A stretch of DNA of 64,000 bases from Spongilla lacustris (GCA_949361645.1 OX442416.1:8252362-8316361), one strand, 5' to 3'; counted from the stretch's first letter, positions 1 through 15,100 are shown. Notes: a model not told the origin generated them from the letters alone. Numbers and translations are program-made.

Positions 1-819
1 CAAAATCATTAGTATGATTGATGTGCCGTATATTACTTTCTCTTCCAGATTTTATTTAGGATGAAGGTCAAAATCATTTGTATGATTGATGTGCCGTATA
101 TTACTTTCTCTTCCAGATTTTATCTAGGATGACGGTATAGTTGAAGTGACGAAATAATGTTATTGTTTTGGAAGTCCCTGCAGGGTGCAATACCTGCTTA
201 TCTTGTGGAGGATGACTCAGGCCAAGCATAGTGCACAATGTGATGTGCTGGTATGCATATATAAGTTTTGCCTCACAATACTTACAACATTTGCTTAATC
301 AACGTAGAATACATAACACAATGCACATTATTAATGATTAATACTTGGCAACCACTTCTGCGCTCCATAAAAGTTGCAAGTGATGTGGAATGTTCAACAC
401 AAGGATGCAGGTACATATTTAAATCCCAGTAGTTCAGTGATTGGATGCCCTGATCGAATATTTGTTGTGCGGTCTTGTGCATTATTTCATCTCCCGTTCT
501 CTTGTGAGAAATCCATATATCTTTACTGCAATGTGGGGTCAGTTTTCACAAACCCATATATGCTACAAATCACAAGAACATAGTGCTGAAGCTGAAGGTA
601 CAGATGTATCGTATATAAAAGTTATACGCAATATTTCCATTTATCCCTTCTTTTTCCGTCTTTGTTAATTGATCAATTTGCATATTTGAATTAAGCCTAA
701 TGCTCTCCCTGATATACATTCAATTGCCATTGTGACAGGTTCTAAGGTGGCTCACTGGTAAGTGTCGTCACTTACTCAAAAACAGAGCAGCTGATTTCTT
801 CCCACCCCCATCAATTTGG
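1..819. other. No gene seen; short direct duplication at the start
   Basis: The first ~130 bases contain a direct duplication of about 65 bp (starts near 1 and near 69; both copies carry GATTGATGTGCCGTATATTA). Nothing else in this stretch is supported as coding. The small open frames lack splice context and family similarity. Confidence 0.5.
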
Positions 820-2720
820 TCTAACCAGACCAAGTGGAGAGGTCTACACATTGTGTGAAAATGTCTGAATGAACATTGGACTGATGAAAGCTCTGTGCTG
901 CTCAAGGTTGACCTTACCCATGCCTTGTACATGGTGGCCAGATCCTTATCATATATGCAGTACATTTTCCTGATATTCTACTTAGAGCTAAATGGTGATG
1001 TAGTAAACACCCTCCTTTACTATTGGAAACGTCTCGCCTCAGCAGAGAGTTCACAAAACAGTTCGTCTCGAGCCTTTCGTTTTTTGCCCTGGTTTGTATT
1101 GGCTATTGGAGATGACAATACTGGCTCAGAGCAATGCAGGTACATTGATGACATGTGGAGTTCTGGCAAATCAATTGAAATCAGTTCTAAGCCCTTACAA
1201 CTATTCAGCAGCTAGTACCCACACTTGGCTTGAATAAAAGTGTGAACTGATTGGAGCTGGAGACTTGTCTCAATTTCCCAACTGTATCCCTTCGTCACAC
1301 ATTCCAAACCTTGAACCGTATTGGGTTCTCCAATTGGAGAGATATGTTATGCTCACAGTTTATCACAATGAAGATGCACCCTGCTTTCCCACATACAGCA
1401 GATTGAACTCCATGTTGTTTTTGTTGTACTCTGTTTTTGTGGAGGTATTTCCAAATTCTCCTACATAGCTAGAATTACACCAACTACAATGGCTAGTGCA
1501 GTCCTCAAGCAGTTTGATATCGTTTTGTTCACCCACGTTTCTCAATATGTTTTAGCATTAGATCCATGGCTTTAAACACACCTTTGCCCCAATAGGAGGT
1601 TCAGAACTTTGTTCCTTATTCCATCACTCTTCCACTCAATAGACTGCTAGATCAGGATGCTTCTTTATCGAAAAGCGTGTACTAGCTTACATGTCATTCT
1701 GGAAGTGATTCCATTGCATTACAGAATAAGTTAAGATACTGTTTTGCCAAACTATGCTCTAACACCAGCTTATCTCCTCAATGGATTTCTTGGACTTCTC
1801 TAGGCCAGCTGATGTGCTGGTGCCAAACTGTCCATCTGTTTACTAAGGAATTGATTCTAGGAGCAAGCTTGGCTTCAGGCAACTCTGCACAGTTTGGTGC
1901 AGTATTGGTTTGTGGCAGTATAATGAAAATAACAAAGAAAAACGGATAATTTTTAGAGTATGTGTAACTTGAAATGGTAGTAATCGGTGTGTCTTTAACC
2001 ACATGTTTTATTCCATGTCATCTACTCATAGGGCAAGACTACCCTCTGTACTTCCCCCATGCAGCTGCTTGGTTGTCTGTCACACCATCTGTCAGTTTGG
2101 GCCTTCATTTTGAGATATTGATGACGAGTTACACACTGATATTAAATGGTGGCTCAGAATAGCCCCTCATGGCATATCAGCCTCCATCACATTCATTCTG
2201 CCTGGAAATGATATTCGTGCCATCATAGAACCACATGTAAACTAGGAGGCGATGTTCTCACTCATCACAATCGTCTGTGCAATGCTATAAACAGTGCATG
2301 CCATCGCGCCTTCCTATCTGCCTCTTTGCTGTCTGTGCAATGCTAATTACTTGGGCTCTGATGGACACCTAACTTGTAAGGCTGATATTGTGGCGAGTAC
2401 CTGGGGGTATTAAAGGCTCAGCAGCATTTGATGTCATCATAACGGTAAATTCTCCGCTACATTCCAGTATTGTTAACTGACAGTATGGCAAAGGTGTGGA
2501 TTATGGGGAAAATGATGCTACATGTGGGCTGGATTTGTGTTCCCCATTTGCTGTGGAAACTTCGGGAGTAGTAGCATGTAGTACTTTCTCATTTTTGGCA
2601 AGGCAAGAAAGCACCTTTAATAATGGCAGGCTGAGTTTCAGTCCAATACAAGAGCCACCCTTGCCAGGTCAGGACTTGTCATCAATCATGAAATTGACCC
2701 AAAGCGCTCTGGGATAAAGT
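820..2720 (+). pseudogene. Degenerate reverse-transcriptase retroelement remnant
   Basis: Fragments in several plus-strand frames resemble a family of reverse transcriptases found in animal mobile elements. Near 895 the frame reads LLKVDLTHALYMVARS, like the conserved LLKVD-x-x-NAF-x-x-V-S-R segment of the fingers/palm. Near 2480-2600 there is a stretch with GENDATCGLDLCSPFAVET, like the C-terminal segment 'xNDAKCxELGWxCIPLAVET' of these proteins. The frames are broken by many stops and shifts and no intact catalytic YxDD box was found, so this is a dead copy. The family assignment rests on recalled motif similarity. The exact clade is unknown and the ends are approximate. Confidence 0.5.
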
Positions 2721-3105
2721 TTCATTTTAGTTTATGCTAATTTCATGTTTGTAATATCATAGATTGAAGCCACAGATTATGATACATGCAGCCATTGGGT
2801 TTCCTGGTAACAGGACATGATCCGCATAATCATGACATAACCAAGGAGTTGCCCCTACTTAGTGGTGTGCATCTGAAGCCTGCAGGTAGATGTGTCATTA
2901 CAGTAGCTAGACATTTCCATTACGCCAAGAACTTCATTGCCAGAGCTCTTGTACAAGGAAAATCACTAACACATTTTGTGGTATTTCACACAAATCAAAT
3001 ATGCAAAGATGGGTAGATCCTTGTAAAATGAGCTGATTATATATCAGTGTGTCTGACACCTTATTTGAAGCAGCACACCTGGATTATATCGGAAAGCATT
3101 TACTG
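2620..3105 (+). repeat. Retroelement-tail segment, copy 1 of a dispersed duplication
   Basis: This segment is a diverged copy of 6108-6655. Shared blocks occur in the same order: AATGGCAGGCTGAG, TTGCCAGGTCAGGA, ATTGGGTTTCCT, then TTTGAAGCAGCACACCTGG. It covers and extends past the C-terminal part of the decayed reverse-transcriptase remnant, so it is probably the 3' part of that element. Confidence 0.7.
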
Positions 3106-6100
3106 TCTCATTGTATGAGTTGAATAATCAATGTCCTTCTTTTTTCAGTTCTGCTTCTAGTTTCCCATCACACTTGCATTGGTTTATGGTAACAGTGCAG
3201 CCAATACTACAATGTATTTATAAAGAGCAAACGAGTTGAATGCATGAAGGTCCTCGAGGTTTCTCTCAGTCTAGACCGACTTGTATAATCAATGGCACTG
3301 TAAAATGCAGACAATATTTGCAACACTACATCCCTTGTGTTTATGATAGGTCATCCAATTTCAAATGTATTGTACAGAGATTGTTATTGAGACTTCTATT
3401 TGAAAACCATGGGCCTTCACTTGACAAGAGTGTAGTGCAGGCAAAAACACTTCAGCAAAAGGTCATAAGCCAATAGGATCGAAATATACATTGCTCTAAC
3501 TGCTACTACTGATGAAGTTACACTTTAATAAGACTACTTATGTCACTAATAGACAGAGAGTGTACCATATCACTACAACCACACCTATCATATACAAACA
3601 CCTGGGCAATATGAAGAACATTAGTATAATGAAATATTAATAATAATCAATAAATAAAATCAACAGCAAGTAAATGGGTTCATTCATAAGCACTGTCCTT
3701 TATTCAATTAAAAGTATAATGTCAATGACTGGAATGTGGTATTAATATCAGGCTACAGATACTTTATTCATTGTGTCAAATAGATATAAGCAAGACAAAC
3801 AACCTTCACATGTTGAGGTTATTCCCTAGAGGTCTCTCCATTTTTATTCTCGATTGGTAATTGATGCATGAATTATTGCTGACTACTACCCTCACCCAGT
3901 TGCATAATGTGGCACATCTGATAAATTAAATGCCTTGTCAAGTCAAATAGAGCACGTGGAGACTACTGGCATTGATGTCACTCCACCTCGTGGTGTATGA
4001 CAAGGGAAAGCAGGGCCCACTTGTATTGGCACTGATCATTTATTTCTTTTCTTCTTTTTTGGTCAAAGGTTTTACTAAATCCAATTAAAAAATATTTTGC
4101 AAGTTTTGTCATCGCACTGAACTGTTTATAAAAGAATGCTCTAAACATTGCAAGATTACTGCTGGTGATGTTAAATTTACAAGTCTTATATTATCTCTGC
4201 TGAGGTGGAGCTAGAGTGGAAGTAGGTTGCAGGTCTTCTGGTGAAGGCAATTAAGATGGAGATAGCGATGGGGCATGAGGCTAGGGATCCACACAAAGTG
4301 CAAGTGGCGCACGGCAAAGGTATTAGATGTAAATACATGTAGGTAAAAGGTCGGGACATTACTTCGAGCTGATGTGGCTAATTTGGTATGTCTTATGACT
4401 GCTAACTAGCCTCATCTAAAACACCCCATAATACTAACATTCCTTACTCATGACCCTTCAACTAAACATCTTAAACTTTCTGCACCTGTTCTTGGTTCTA
4501 AGAAAGCCAAAGTGTGACAATCAGATATACGGACAGCTAATCATTGATTATTGGTCGATGATCACAATGGATTACTTCATATCATGCATAAATGATATAG
4601 CTTGAAATGATGTAAATAACATTGCAGTCCAGTTATTAATTTTGGCACATGTGTGGTTTAGGTCTCTCCTTGTATCACTCAGCATCTCAGTAGTATCAGA
4701 TCGTGTAGGCAATAGACCTGTGGTTTTTATGCTTGTCCTTATTCCATGCAACATTGCTTTGAGGTATAAAGACCTGACTATGTCAATAAAATAACAAAAC
4801 TGTTCAAAGCACTCAACTTCAATCAAGGTTTACCTCAGCAATTGCAGCCAGATGTCCATCTTTTGCATCCATGAATTTATACAACTACACATTCGTTGCG
4901 ACAAAACAAACGTAGTTTAGTGATTCTAAACGTGTACTAATCCAAAAGAGACTATCGTATATCCGGATATACATATATATTTAATCATCCATTACAAAAT
5001 TGACTGCATTCTTCGCACTAATTACTTATATAAAATGTGTGGCAATGGCTTTCATAATCCATTTGACCACCACTGTCACAAATCGTTTCTGCTGAGACGT
5101 TCATGGATACAATAATACAGCAGTATAGAAAATGAGTGTGCAAGAACATGAATTCAGCTGCCACAATGTCATTTGTTTGTGTAGTACTCTGTTTTATGCC
5201 AGAACTTCTGTATATCTTCTAATCTAAAGGCGACTATATATGATTGTGACTTTCGCCATCATGATCAGCCCTATTTGGTCATGTACAGATAGAAGTACTG
5301 ATATACATTTACATGGGCATCCATTGGAACATTGACTGCATTCTTAATCACTTTATGTATGGCACCATGGGTACCTAGGTCTGTTGTGGAAAGCTGAATA
5401 TATCCCTATGTTTAGAGCACAAATATTTTCTAACAAAGTGCTGTTATTTTGCAGCAAGTATTTATTACGTCTATGTAATGTTCTCATGTAAAGGAGATAA
5501 CTGCTTTGATCTGTAAGTGATCCATACTTCACTCCAGCTATTTCCCTTTTGAAGCAATCTTGTGGTAAATTACAGCCACCTCTATACAAGGATTTCTACA
5601 TGCGAGCAATGCTCGATGATCCATAATTATTGGTACAGAAAAGAATTTAAATTGCACTCTAAAGTAACAAGACCAGTTCAGAAGAAAAATTTTAGTTACA
5701 AAAGCAGATATTTTGAGTAGAAGAATTTTACGTTCCAAAAAAATGATACCTTCAGCACTCTCAGTTTCAAAAGCAGATATCTTCAAGTTGAAGAAATTTA
5801 GTTGCAAAAACTGATTCATGTCTAGAAGTTAGTTTTTCATGCAGCACGTCTGCATTCTTCATTTCTTCAAGGCTGCTTTTTTCTATAGGCAACGCATAAG
5901 AAAAGTTGTTTTATGTTTCCAAATGTTAATAAATAAGGCCACTGAAGGAATAAATATAGTCTACGACTGCCATATTATTGGTGTCCCCCAATGGCTGTGG
6001 AAACGAATAATGCTTAGGTGGTAGTAGCAAGGTAATACGTTCTTGTTTATGGCTAGGCACGAAGGCATAATAACTAATTCGCCAAAGTGTAAAGTTCCTG

Positions 6101-6107
6101 GTGACCT
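3106..6107. other. Intergenic sequence, nothing recognised
   Basis: AT-rich sequence with only short scattered open frames. A locally repetitive patch near 5680-5820 repeats a phrase of the type AAAAGCAGATAT...AGAAGAATTTTA three or four times. No splice-supported exon or RNA gene was recognised. Confidence 0.4.
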
Positions 6108-6655
6108 TTTAAAATGGCAGGCTGAGTCCAATAGAAGAACTACTCTTGCCAGGTCAGGATTTGCTCTCAATCATATAGCTGACCCAGCATGCTCTGGATC
6201 AAGGTTCTTACATGTATGCTTGTTTCATTTTAATACTACCATATCATATACATGTATATGGTATTTGCACAACAATACCATGTTCTAAATCACACAGCCC
6301 CACAGATCTGCCAGTGTATGATACAATGCAATCATTGGGTTTCCTACTAACATGACAATAACCAAGGACTTGCCCATGCCTAATTAGTGGTGTGCACCTG
6401 CAGTTTGCAGGTAGATGTGTTGTTACAGGTGCTAGGCAAATATTTCATTATGCCAAGAACATTGCCAAGTAGTACTACAAAGCAAAGCTTTTACATGTAC
6501 ATAAGGAACACAATTTTTGAAGGTATTTCAATAGTCGCACAAATCAAATATGTGGCCCAAGATGGGTAGATCGTAATGAATCAAGTTGAGCTGATGATGA
6601 CACAGTGTGTCTGATACCTTATTTGAAGCAGCACACCTGGATTATATAGGCACTG
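6108..6655 (+). repeat. Retroelement-tail segment, copy 2
   Basis: Diverged direct copy of 2620-3105 with the same order of conserved blocks plus small insertions. It ends in the same TTTGAAGCAGCACACCTGG block. No open frame is conserved between the two copies, so both are non-functional remnants. Confidence 0.7.
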
Positions 6656-7790
6656 CTGTTTGGCAGCAAACATATTTATTCTGAGATTGTAATGTTCTCA
6701 TGTTATTATGTAAACGACACTTTGATCTGTATTTTAGGTACAAAAACAGATTTATTCTCAGCAGATGAATTTTAGTTACAAAACATATTCATTTTAGTAG
6801 GATTTGTTTCGTGCACTTCATTTGATTTGACACATCCGCATTCTTCATTTTTTCAAGGCTGCTTTCCCACAGCCCCAATGATGTACGTTTCCAAAAGTTA
6901 AGAAATGAGGCTACTGATAGAATAATGTACCTACAACTGCCATATTGATTAAGTACAATGCAATGCTTCATTTAGAAAATCAGCAGTAAAAAAAAATTCC
7001 ATAATCTGTTGCATTGTGACATGTCTCTTGGTGGGATAAACTGACTTAAAACTGCTTAAAAATCTGAACTGGTATGAAGGGTACGAACCTAAATTCAATA
7101 CTAAATTTAATCCATGGAAAGTTTTTAGTCAACTGTTGTATGCCAGTGTTGTCATGGTACTCACCAGCTACACACTTGATTCACAAAAATAATAGATACA
7201 AGAATTTTTGCTTTTGTAATCAGTACCCAACTAGCATATGTGTTTAACGATAGCTCACCTTTGTATATTTATCCTGCAAAATACCTTTGTATTCCCACAC
7301 CTTTTCAGACACGCAGCAAGTCACCTGACCTAATCTTCTCAGCCTAGGAAGCATACGATTGGAATGGAAGGAGTAGTAAATTGCAAGCAATTTGATTCTC
7401 TCACTACCCCAAGTATAGTGAATCGACATAATGTATGGTACAACTACAAAGATATTTGTCTAAGGCATCTCATTTTAACTAAGCACCTGTAAAGTTCATC
7501 ACATTAATTGAATGTAATACAACAAATTAATTACACTCCCACTCATGAATACCATGTACAAAGTGACGTATTAACATTATAGATCAAAATAAAGTACACA
7601 CCACCCATTGCAACTGTCCATCAATATACCTTCTTTATGCAAATCCTGATGATCACCATGTCCCAGTCGCATCCTCCAGTTTGAGTAAAAGCAGCGAGAG
7701 TGCTCCAATCCTTTGTGATAGTATAGTGTATTCCATCTTATGTATGTGCTCAAATAACTTGATGTAACTGGACATAACAAGAGTAGATCG
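6656..7790. other. Intergenic sequence, nothing recognised
   Basis: No exon, RNA gene or clear repeat was recognised. A weak repeat of the phrase from 5.7-5.9 kb (GATGAATTTTAGTTACAAAA and TTCATTTTTTCAAGGCTGCTT) occurs at 6760-6870. The segment may therefore be a partial copy of that region. Confidence 0.35.
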
Positions 7791-9120
7791 AACAAGACTG
7801 AATATACTTGGCCAGCTAGTAAACCACAACACTGCATCTGGCTGGACTTCATAACAGTACATCTCCATAGCAGGCCAAGGTAAAACATTTCAGGCAACAA
7901 CAGCATACATGCTGCATATATGGTTGGACTGGATATCAGATTGGACACGAAGAACCTGGACTGGATACAGGAACAGTAGATCAGCATGGCTTTTCAAGAG
8001 CACTAATTGAGCTGGACATATCTAAAAGGATTTGGCACCTCAACAGTAGACTTAACTGGACACTGCAACAGCAGATTTGAATGTGTGGACTGGACACACT
8101 GTAGATTGGGTTGGTAGTACATATGGCAGGACTGGTAAATAAAGATCACTTCTACATTGGTGGGATAGTGGCAGAATCTCAGCAGTAGATTTGCATGTGA
8201 GGACTCTGCAATGGTAGATTTGGATTGTGGACTTACCCATAACCACAACTATAAATCTGGCAAGAACGCATGATCTTTCCTGCACTAGTAGGATAGCAGT
8301 AACTCTGGCATGTCAGGACCCCACATCCGTTGTCTCAAAAGTACATCTACATGGACACTGCAACAGGACATTTTGATGTGTGGACTGGACACAATAACTG
8401 TACATTTTGTTGAACTGGACACCTAGACACTGATCGACACCATAGTAGTATATCCAATGGATTGCTATGAACATGTCACTCCTGCACTGGTTGGATAGCA
8501 CTAGTAGACATAGACTCCATAGCAGCATATCTCTCAACAGTGGATATACCAGGACACAGCAACAGTAGAAAAAGCACTGGACACCACAACTGTAGACTAG
8601 ACAACATTAAAGTCTAGACTGAACCTCTCATAGTTGGACTCGATACTGCAGTTAGGTCTCTACCAGGACCGGTAAAAGAACTCACAATCATCCCTATACT
8701 GGTAGGATAACTTTTAATCCAGGAGGACTAGGTGCCACAACTATGGATCTACATGAACACTGTAACAGACGATGTGTACTTGCCTGGACTGGAAACCAAA
8801 ACACTAGATCTGGCAGGACTCGGGACACCATTACAGTTAAGACTGGACACTTGGTAGGACGTGTAAAAAAAACACATGATCACTCCTGAACTGGTTGGCA
8901 CTTCTGCACAGGTTGGATAGCTTTAAGTAGGGCAGGACCTGACACCAGAAGACATGGCTAGATTCGATCGACACCTCAACACACAATACCTGGCCGAACT
9001 GGATCAGGAAACTGCAAATCAGGTAGATATTGGAGGAATGGTAAAATAACATTGGATAGATTCAAATCGGGCAGAACCAGACACTGCAACAGTATGTACA
9101 TCTTTCTGTTCTGGCTGGAC
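7790..9120. repeat. Degenerate CTGGACTGGACACC-type minisatellite, left flank
   Basis: The stretch is built from poorly conserved short units centred on CTGGACTGGACACC followed by a CAACAGTAGAT-type phrase, spaced roughly 35-60 bp. Units are too diverged to give an exact period. Open frames here, such as the 136-codon minus frame near 7577-7987, are by-products of the repeat and show no recognisable domain. Confidence 0.75.
8715..9100 (+). repeat. ~385-bp direct repeat bounding the satellite array, left copy
   Basis: Nearly identical to 17999-18383. Both copies begin AATCCAGGAGGACTAGG and end near CACTGCAACAGTATGTACAT, with only scattered substitutions. The ~230-bp monomer array lies exactly between the two copies. 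Confidence 0.9.
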
Positions 9121-12100
9121 AGCATTTTCATGTGCAGATTCTCATCACCTCTTCTGATTGAGCTGCCAGATGATGTACCAATCTTGCACTGTCCACTCAA
9201 CAGCTCAACGCAATGTTGGAACTGGCTGGACTAACATTGCTGGATTGGTCAGGTCAACACATGTAGCCGGACTGCATTAGGATCACACCTATTCTGGCTG
9301 GACTGCATACAGATGGTTTACGACATGAGGTCGGCACATAAATGTTAGATGGAATGCATTTTGATGTGCAAATTCTCATCTCCATCGATTGAGGTGCCTG
9401 ATGGTGTACCAATCTGGCACTGTCCACTCAACTGCACACCGCAATTTTGGATCTGGCTGGACTAGCATTGCTGGATCAGTCTGGTCAACACATGTAGCTG
9501 GACTGCATAAGGATCACACCTGTTCTGGCTGGACTGCATAAGGATTGATCAAGACATGAGGCAGGCACGTTACAGTGAGATGGAGTGCATTTTGATGGGC
9601 TGTTTCTCATCTCCTCCGATTGAGCTGCTTGATGGTGTACCAATCTGGCACTGTCCTCTGTACTTCCCACCGCAAGTTTGGATAGGACTGGCTATGCTGC
9701 ATTGCTCTGGTCAACACATGTAGCCGGACTGCATAAGAATCACACCTACTAAGGATGGACTACATAAAGATGGTTAAAGACATGATGCCTGCACGTAACA
9801 GTGAGTTGGAATGCATTTTGATGTGCTGATTCACTTCTCCTCCGATTGAGCTGCCTGATGGTGTACTGTATAGCACACCAGAATTTTTGATCTGGCTGGA
9901 CTGGTATTGCTGGATCAGTCTGTTCAACACATGTAGCTGGACTGCATAAGGATTGCACCTGTTCTGGTGGAATGCATAAGGATGGTTCAAGACATGAGGC
10001 AGGCACATTACAGTGAGATGGAATGCATTGTGATGTGCTGATTCTCATCTCCTCTGATTGAGGTGCCTGATGGTGCCCCAATCTGGCACTGTCCACTCAA
10101 CTGCACACCGCAATTTTGGATCTGTCTGGATTGGTATTGCTGGATCGGTCTGCTCAACACATGTAGCTGGACTGCATAAGGATCACACCTGTTCTGGCTG
10201 GACTGCATAAGGATTCATCAAGACATGAGGCAGGCACGTTACAGTGAGATGGAGTGCATTTTGATGGGCTGTTTCTCATCTCCTCCGATTGAGCTGCTTG
10301 ATGGTGTACCAATCTGGCACTGTCCTCTGAACTGCCCACCGCAATTTTGGATGTGGCTGGACTTACATGGCTGGATTGGTATGGTCAACACATGTAGCCG
10401 GACTGCATAAGGATCACATCTATTCTGGCTTGCAGATGGAATGTATTTTGATGCATGTGCTGATTCTCATCTCCTCCGATTGAGCTGCCTGATGGTGTAC
10501 TGTGCAGCGCACCAAAATTTTGGATCTGGCTGGACCGGTATTGCTGGATCAGTCTGGTCAACACATGTTGCTGGACAGCATAAGGATCGCACCTGTTCTG
10601 CCTTGACTGCATCTATATGGTTCAAGACACGAGGCCGGCACGTAACAGTGAGGTGGAATGCATTTTGATTTGCTGATTCTCATCTCCTCGAATTGAGCTG
10701 CCTGATGGTGTACCAATCTGGCACTGTCCACTGAACTGCCTACCGGAATTTTGGATCCGGCAGGACTGGCATTGCTGCATTGCTCTGGTCAACACATGTA
10801 GCCGGACTGCATACATGTAAGAATCACACCTACTCAGGATGGACTACATAAAGATGGTTAAAGACATGATGCCTGCACATAACAGTGAGTTGGAATGCAT
10901 TTTGATGTGCTGATTCTCTTCTCCTCCGATTGAGCTGCCTGATGGTGTACTGTACAGCGCACCAGAATTTTGGATCTGGCTGGACGGTTATTGCTGGAAC
11001 AGTCTGGTCAACACATGTAGCTGGACTGCATAAGGATCACACCTATTCTGGCTGAACTGCATAAGGATTGTTCAAGACATGAGGCAGGCACGTTACAGTG
11101 AGATGGAATGCATTTTGATGGGCTGATTCTCATCTCCTCCGATTGAGCTGCCTGATGGTGCCCCAATCTGGCACTGTCCACTCAACTGCACACCGCAATT
11201 TTGGATCTGTCTGGATTGGTACTGCTGGATTGGTCTGGTCAACACATGTAGCTTGACTGCATAAGGATCACACCTGTTCTGGCTGGGCTGCATAAGGATT
11301 GTTCAACACATGAGGCAGGCACGTTACAGTGAGATGGAATGCATTTTAATGGGCTGATTCTCATCTCCTCCGATTGAGCTGCTTGATGGTGTACCAATCT
11401 GGCACTGTCCTCTGAACTGCCCACCGGAATTTTGGATCTGGCAGGACTTGCATTGCTGGATTGGTCTGGTCAACACATGTAGCTGCACTGCATAAGGATC
11501 ACACCCATTCTGGCTGGACTTCATACAGATAGTTCAAGACATGAGGCCGGCATGTAACTATGAGATGGAATGCATTTTGATGTGCTGATTCTCATCTCCT
11601 CAGATTGAGCTGCCTGATGGTGTCCCAATCTGGCATTGTCCACTCAACTGAACACCGCAATTTTCGATCTGGCTGGACTGGTATTGCTGGATTGGTATGG
11701 TCAACACATGTAGCTAGATTGCATAAGGATCACACCTGTTCTGGCTGGACTGCATACAGATGGTTCAAGACATGAGGCCGGCATGTAACAGTGAGACGGA
11801 ATGCATTCTGATGTGCTAATCCTCATCTCCTTCGATTGAGCTGCCTGATGGTGTACCAATCCGGCACTGTCCACAGAACTGCACACCGCAATTTTGGATC
11901 TGGCTGGACTGGCATTGTTGGATCGACACATGTAGCTGGACTGCATAAGGATCGCACCTGTTCTGGCTGGACAGCATTTTCATGTGCAGATTCTCATCAC
12001 CTCTTCTGATTGAGCTGCCTGATGGTGTACCAATCTTGCACTGTCCACTCAACAGCTCAACGCAATGTTGGAACTGGCTGGACTAACATTGCTGGAATGG

Positions 12101-15100
12101 TCAGGTCAAACCATGTAGCTGGACTGCATTAGGATCACATAAATTCTGGCTGGACTGCATACAGATGGTTTATGACATGATGTCGGCACATAACTGTTAG
12201 ATGGAATGCATTTTGATGTGCTAATTCTCATCTCCATCGATTGAGCTGCCTGATGGTGTACCAATCTGGCACTGTCCACTGAACTGCACACCGCAATTTT
12301 GGATCTGGCTGGACTAGCATTGCTGGATTGGTATGATCAACACATGTAGCCGGACTGCATAAGGATCACACCTATTCTGGCTTGACTGCATACAGATTGT
12401 TTAAAGCATGAGGCCGGCACTAACTTGTGAGATGGAATGCATTTTGATGTGCTGATTCTCATCTCCTCCAATTAAGCTGCCTGGTGGTGTACTGTACAGC
12501 GCACCAGAATTTTGGATCTGGCTGGACCGGTATTGCTGGATCAGTCTGGTCAACACATGTAGCTGAACAGCATAAGGATCGCACCTGTTCTGCCTGGACT
12601 GCATCTATATGGTTCAAGACACGAGGCCGGCACGTAAGAGTGAGGTGGAATGCATTTTGATTTGCTGATTCTCATCTCCTCCGATTGAGCTGCCTGATGG
12701 TGTACCAATCTGGCACTGTCCACTGAACTGCACACCGCAATTTTGGATCTGTCTGGCCTGGCTTTGCTGGATTTGTCTGGTCAAAACATGTAGCTGGACT
12801 GCATAAGGATCGCACCTGTTCTGGCTGGATAGCATACAGATGGTTCAAGATATGAGGTCGGCATGTAACTGTGAGATGGAATGCATTTTGATGTGCAGAT
12901 TCTCATTACCTCTTCCGATTGAGCTGCCTGATGGCGTACCAATCTTGCACTGTCCTCTGAACTGCCCACCGCAATATTGGATCTGGCTTGAATAACATTG
13001 CTCTATTGATCTGGTCAACACATGTAGCCGGACTGCAAAAGATTCATATCTGTTCTGGCTGGACTACATAAAGATGGTTCAAGACATGATGCCTGCACGT
13101 AACTGTGAGTTGGAATGCATTTTGATGTGCTGATTCTCATCTCCTCCGATTGAGCTGCCTGATGGTGTACCAATCTGGCACTGTCCACTGAACTGCACAC
13201 CACAATTTTGGATCTGGTTGAACTGGTATTGCTAAATCGGTCTGGTCAACACATGTAGCCGGATTAATTTTGGATCTGGCTTGACTGGTATTGCTAGATT
13301 GGTCTAGTCAAGAAATGTAGCTGGACTGCATAAGGATCACACCTATTCTGGCTGGATTGCATACAGATGGTTCAAGACATGAGGCCGCCACAAAATTGTG
13401 AGATGGAATGCATTTTGATGTGCTGATTCACATCTCCTCCGATTGAGCTGCCTGATGGTGTACTGTACAGCACACCAGAATTATTGATCTGGCTGGACTG
13501 GTATTACTGGATCAATCTGGTCAACACATGTAGCTGGACTGCATTAGGATCACACCTGTTCTGGCTGGACTGCATAAGGATGGTTCAAGACATGAGGCAG
13601 GCACGTTACAGTGAGATGGAATGCATTTTGATAGGCTGATTCTCATCTCCTTCGATTGAGCTGCCTGATGGTGCCCCAATCTGGCACTGTCCCCTCAACT
13701 GCACACCGCAATTTTGGATCTGTCTGGATTGGTATTGCTGGATCGGTCTTGTCAACACATGTAGCTTGACTGCATAAGGATCACACCAGTTCTGGCTGGA
13801 CTGCATAAGGATTGTTCAAGACATGAGGCAGGCACGTTACAGTGAGATGGAATGCATTTTGATGGGCTGATTCTCATCTGCTCCGATTGAGCTGCTTGAT
13901 GGTGTACCAATCTGGCACTGTCCTCTGAACTGCCCACCGCAATTTTGGATATAGCTGGACTTACATTGCTGGATTGGTCTGGTCAACAAATTTAGTCGGA
14001 TTGCATAAGGATAACACCTATTCTGGCTGGACTGCATACAGATGGTTCAAGGTATGAGGTCGGCACTTAACTTAGTAGGAATGCATTTTGATGTTCTAAT
14101 TCTCATCTCCTTCGATTGAGCTGCCTGATGGTGTACCAATCTGGCACTGTCCACTGAACTGCACACCGCAATTTTGGATCTGGCTGGACTAACATTGCTG
14201 GATTGGTCTGGTCAACACATGTAGCCAGACTGCAAAAGGATCACACATGTTCTAGCAGGACGGCATAAAGATGGTTCATGACACGAGGCAGGCACGTTAC
14301 AGTGAGATGGAATGCATTTTGATGGGCTGATTCTCATCCCCTCCGATTGAACTGCTTGATGGTGTACCAATCTGGCACTGTCCTCCGAACTGCTCACCGC
14401 AATTTTGGATATGGCTGGACTTACATTGCTGGATTGGTGTGGTCAATACATGTAGTCGGATTGCATAAGGATAACACCTATTCTGGCTGGACTGCATACA
14501 GATGGTTCAAGGTATGAGGTCGGCACATAACTGTTAGTAGGAATGCATTTTGATGTTCTAATTCTCATCTCCTTCGATTGAGCTGCCTGATGGTGTACCA
14601 ATCTTGCACTGTCCACTCAACTGCTCACCGCAATGTTGAATCTGGCTGGAATAACATTGCTGGATTGGTCTGGTCAATACATGTAGCCGGACTGCAAAAG
14701 GATCACACCTGTTCTGGCTGGACTGCGTACAGATGGTTCAAGACATGAGGCCGGCATGTAACAGTGAGATGGAATGCATTTTGATGTGCTGATTCTCATC
14801 TCCTCCGATTGAGCTGCCTGATGGTGTACCAATCTGGCACTGTCCACTGAACTGCACACCACAATTTTGGATCTGTTTGAACTGGTATTGCTAAATCGGT
14901 CTGGTCAACACATGTAGCTGGACTAATTTTGGATCTGGCTTGACTGGTATTGCTGGATTGGTCTAGTCAAGAAATATAGCTGGACTGCATAAGGATCACA
15001 CCTATTCTGGCTGGACTGCATACAGATGGTTCAAGACATGAGGCCGCCACAAAATTGTGAGATGGAATGCATTTTGATGTGCTGATTCTCATCACCTCAG

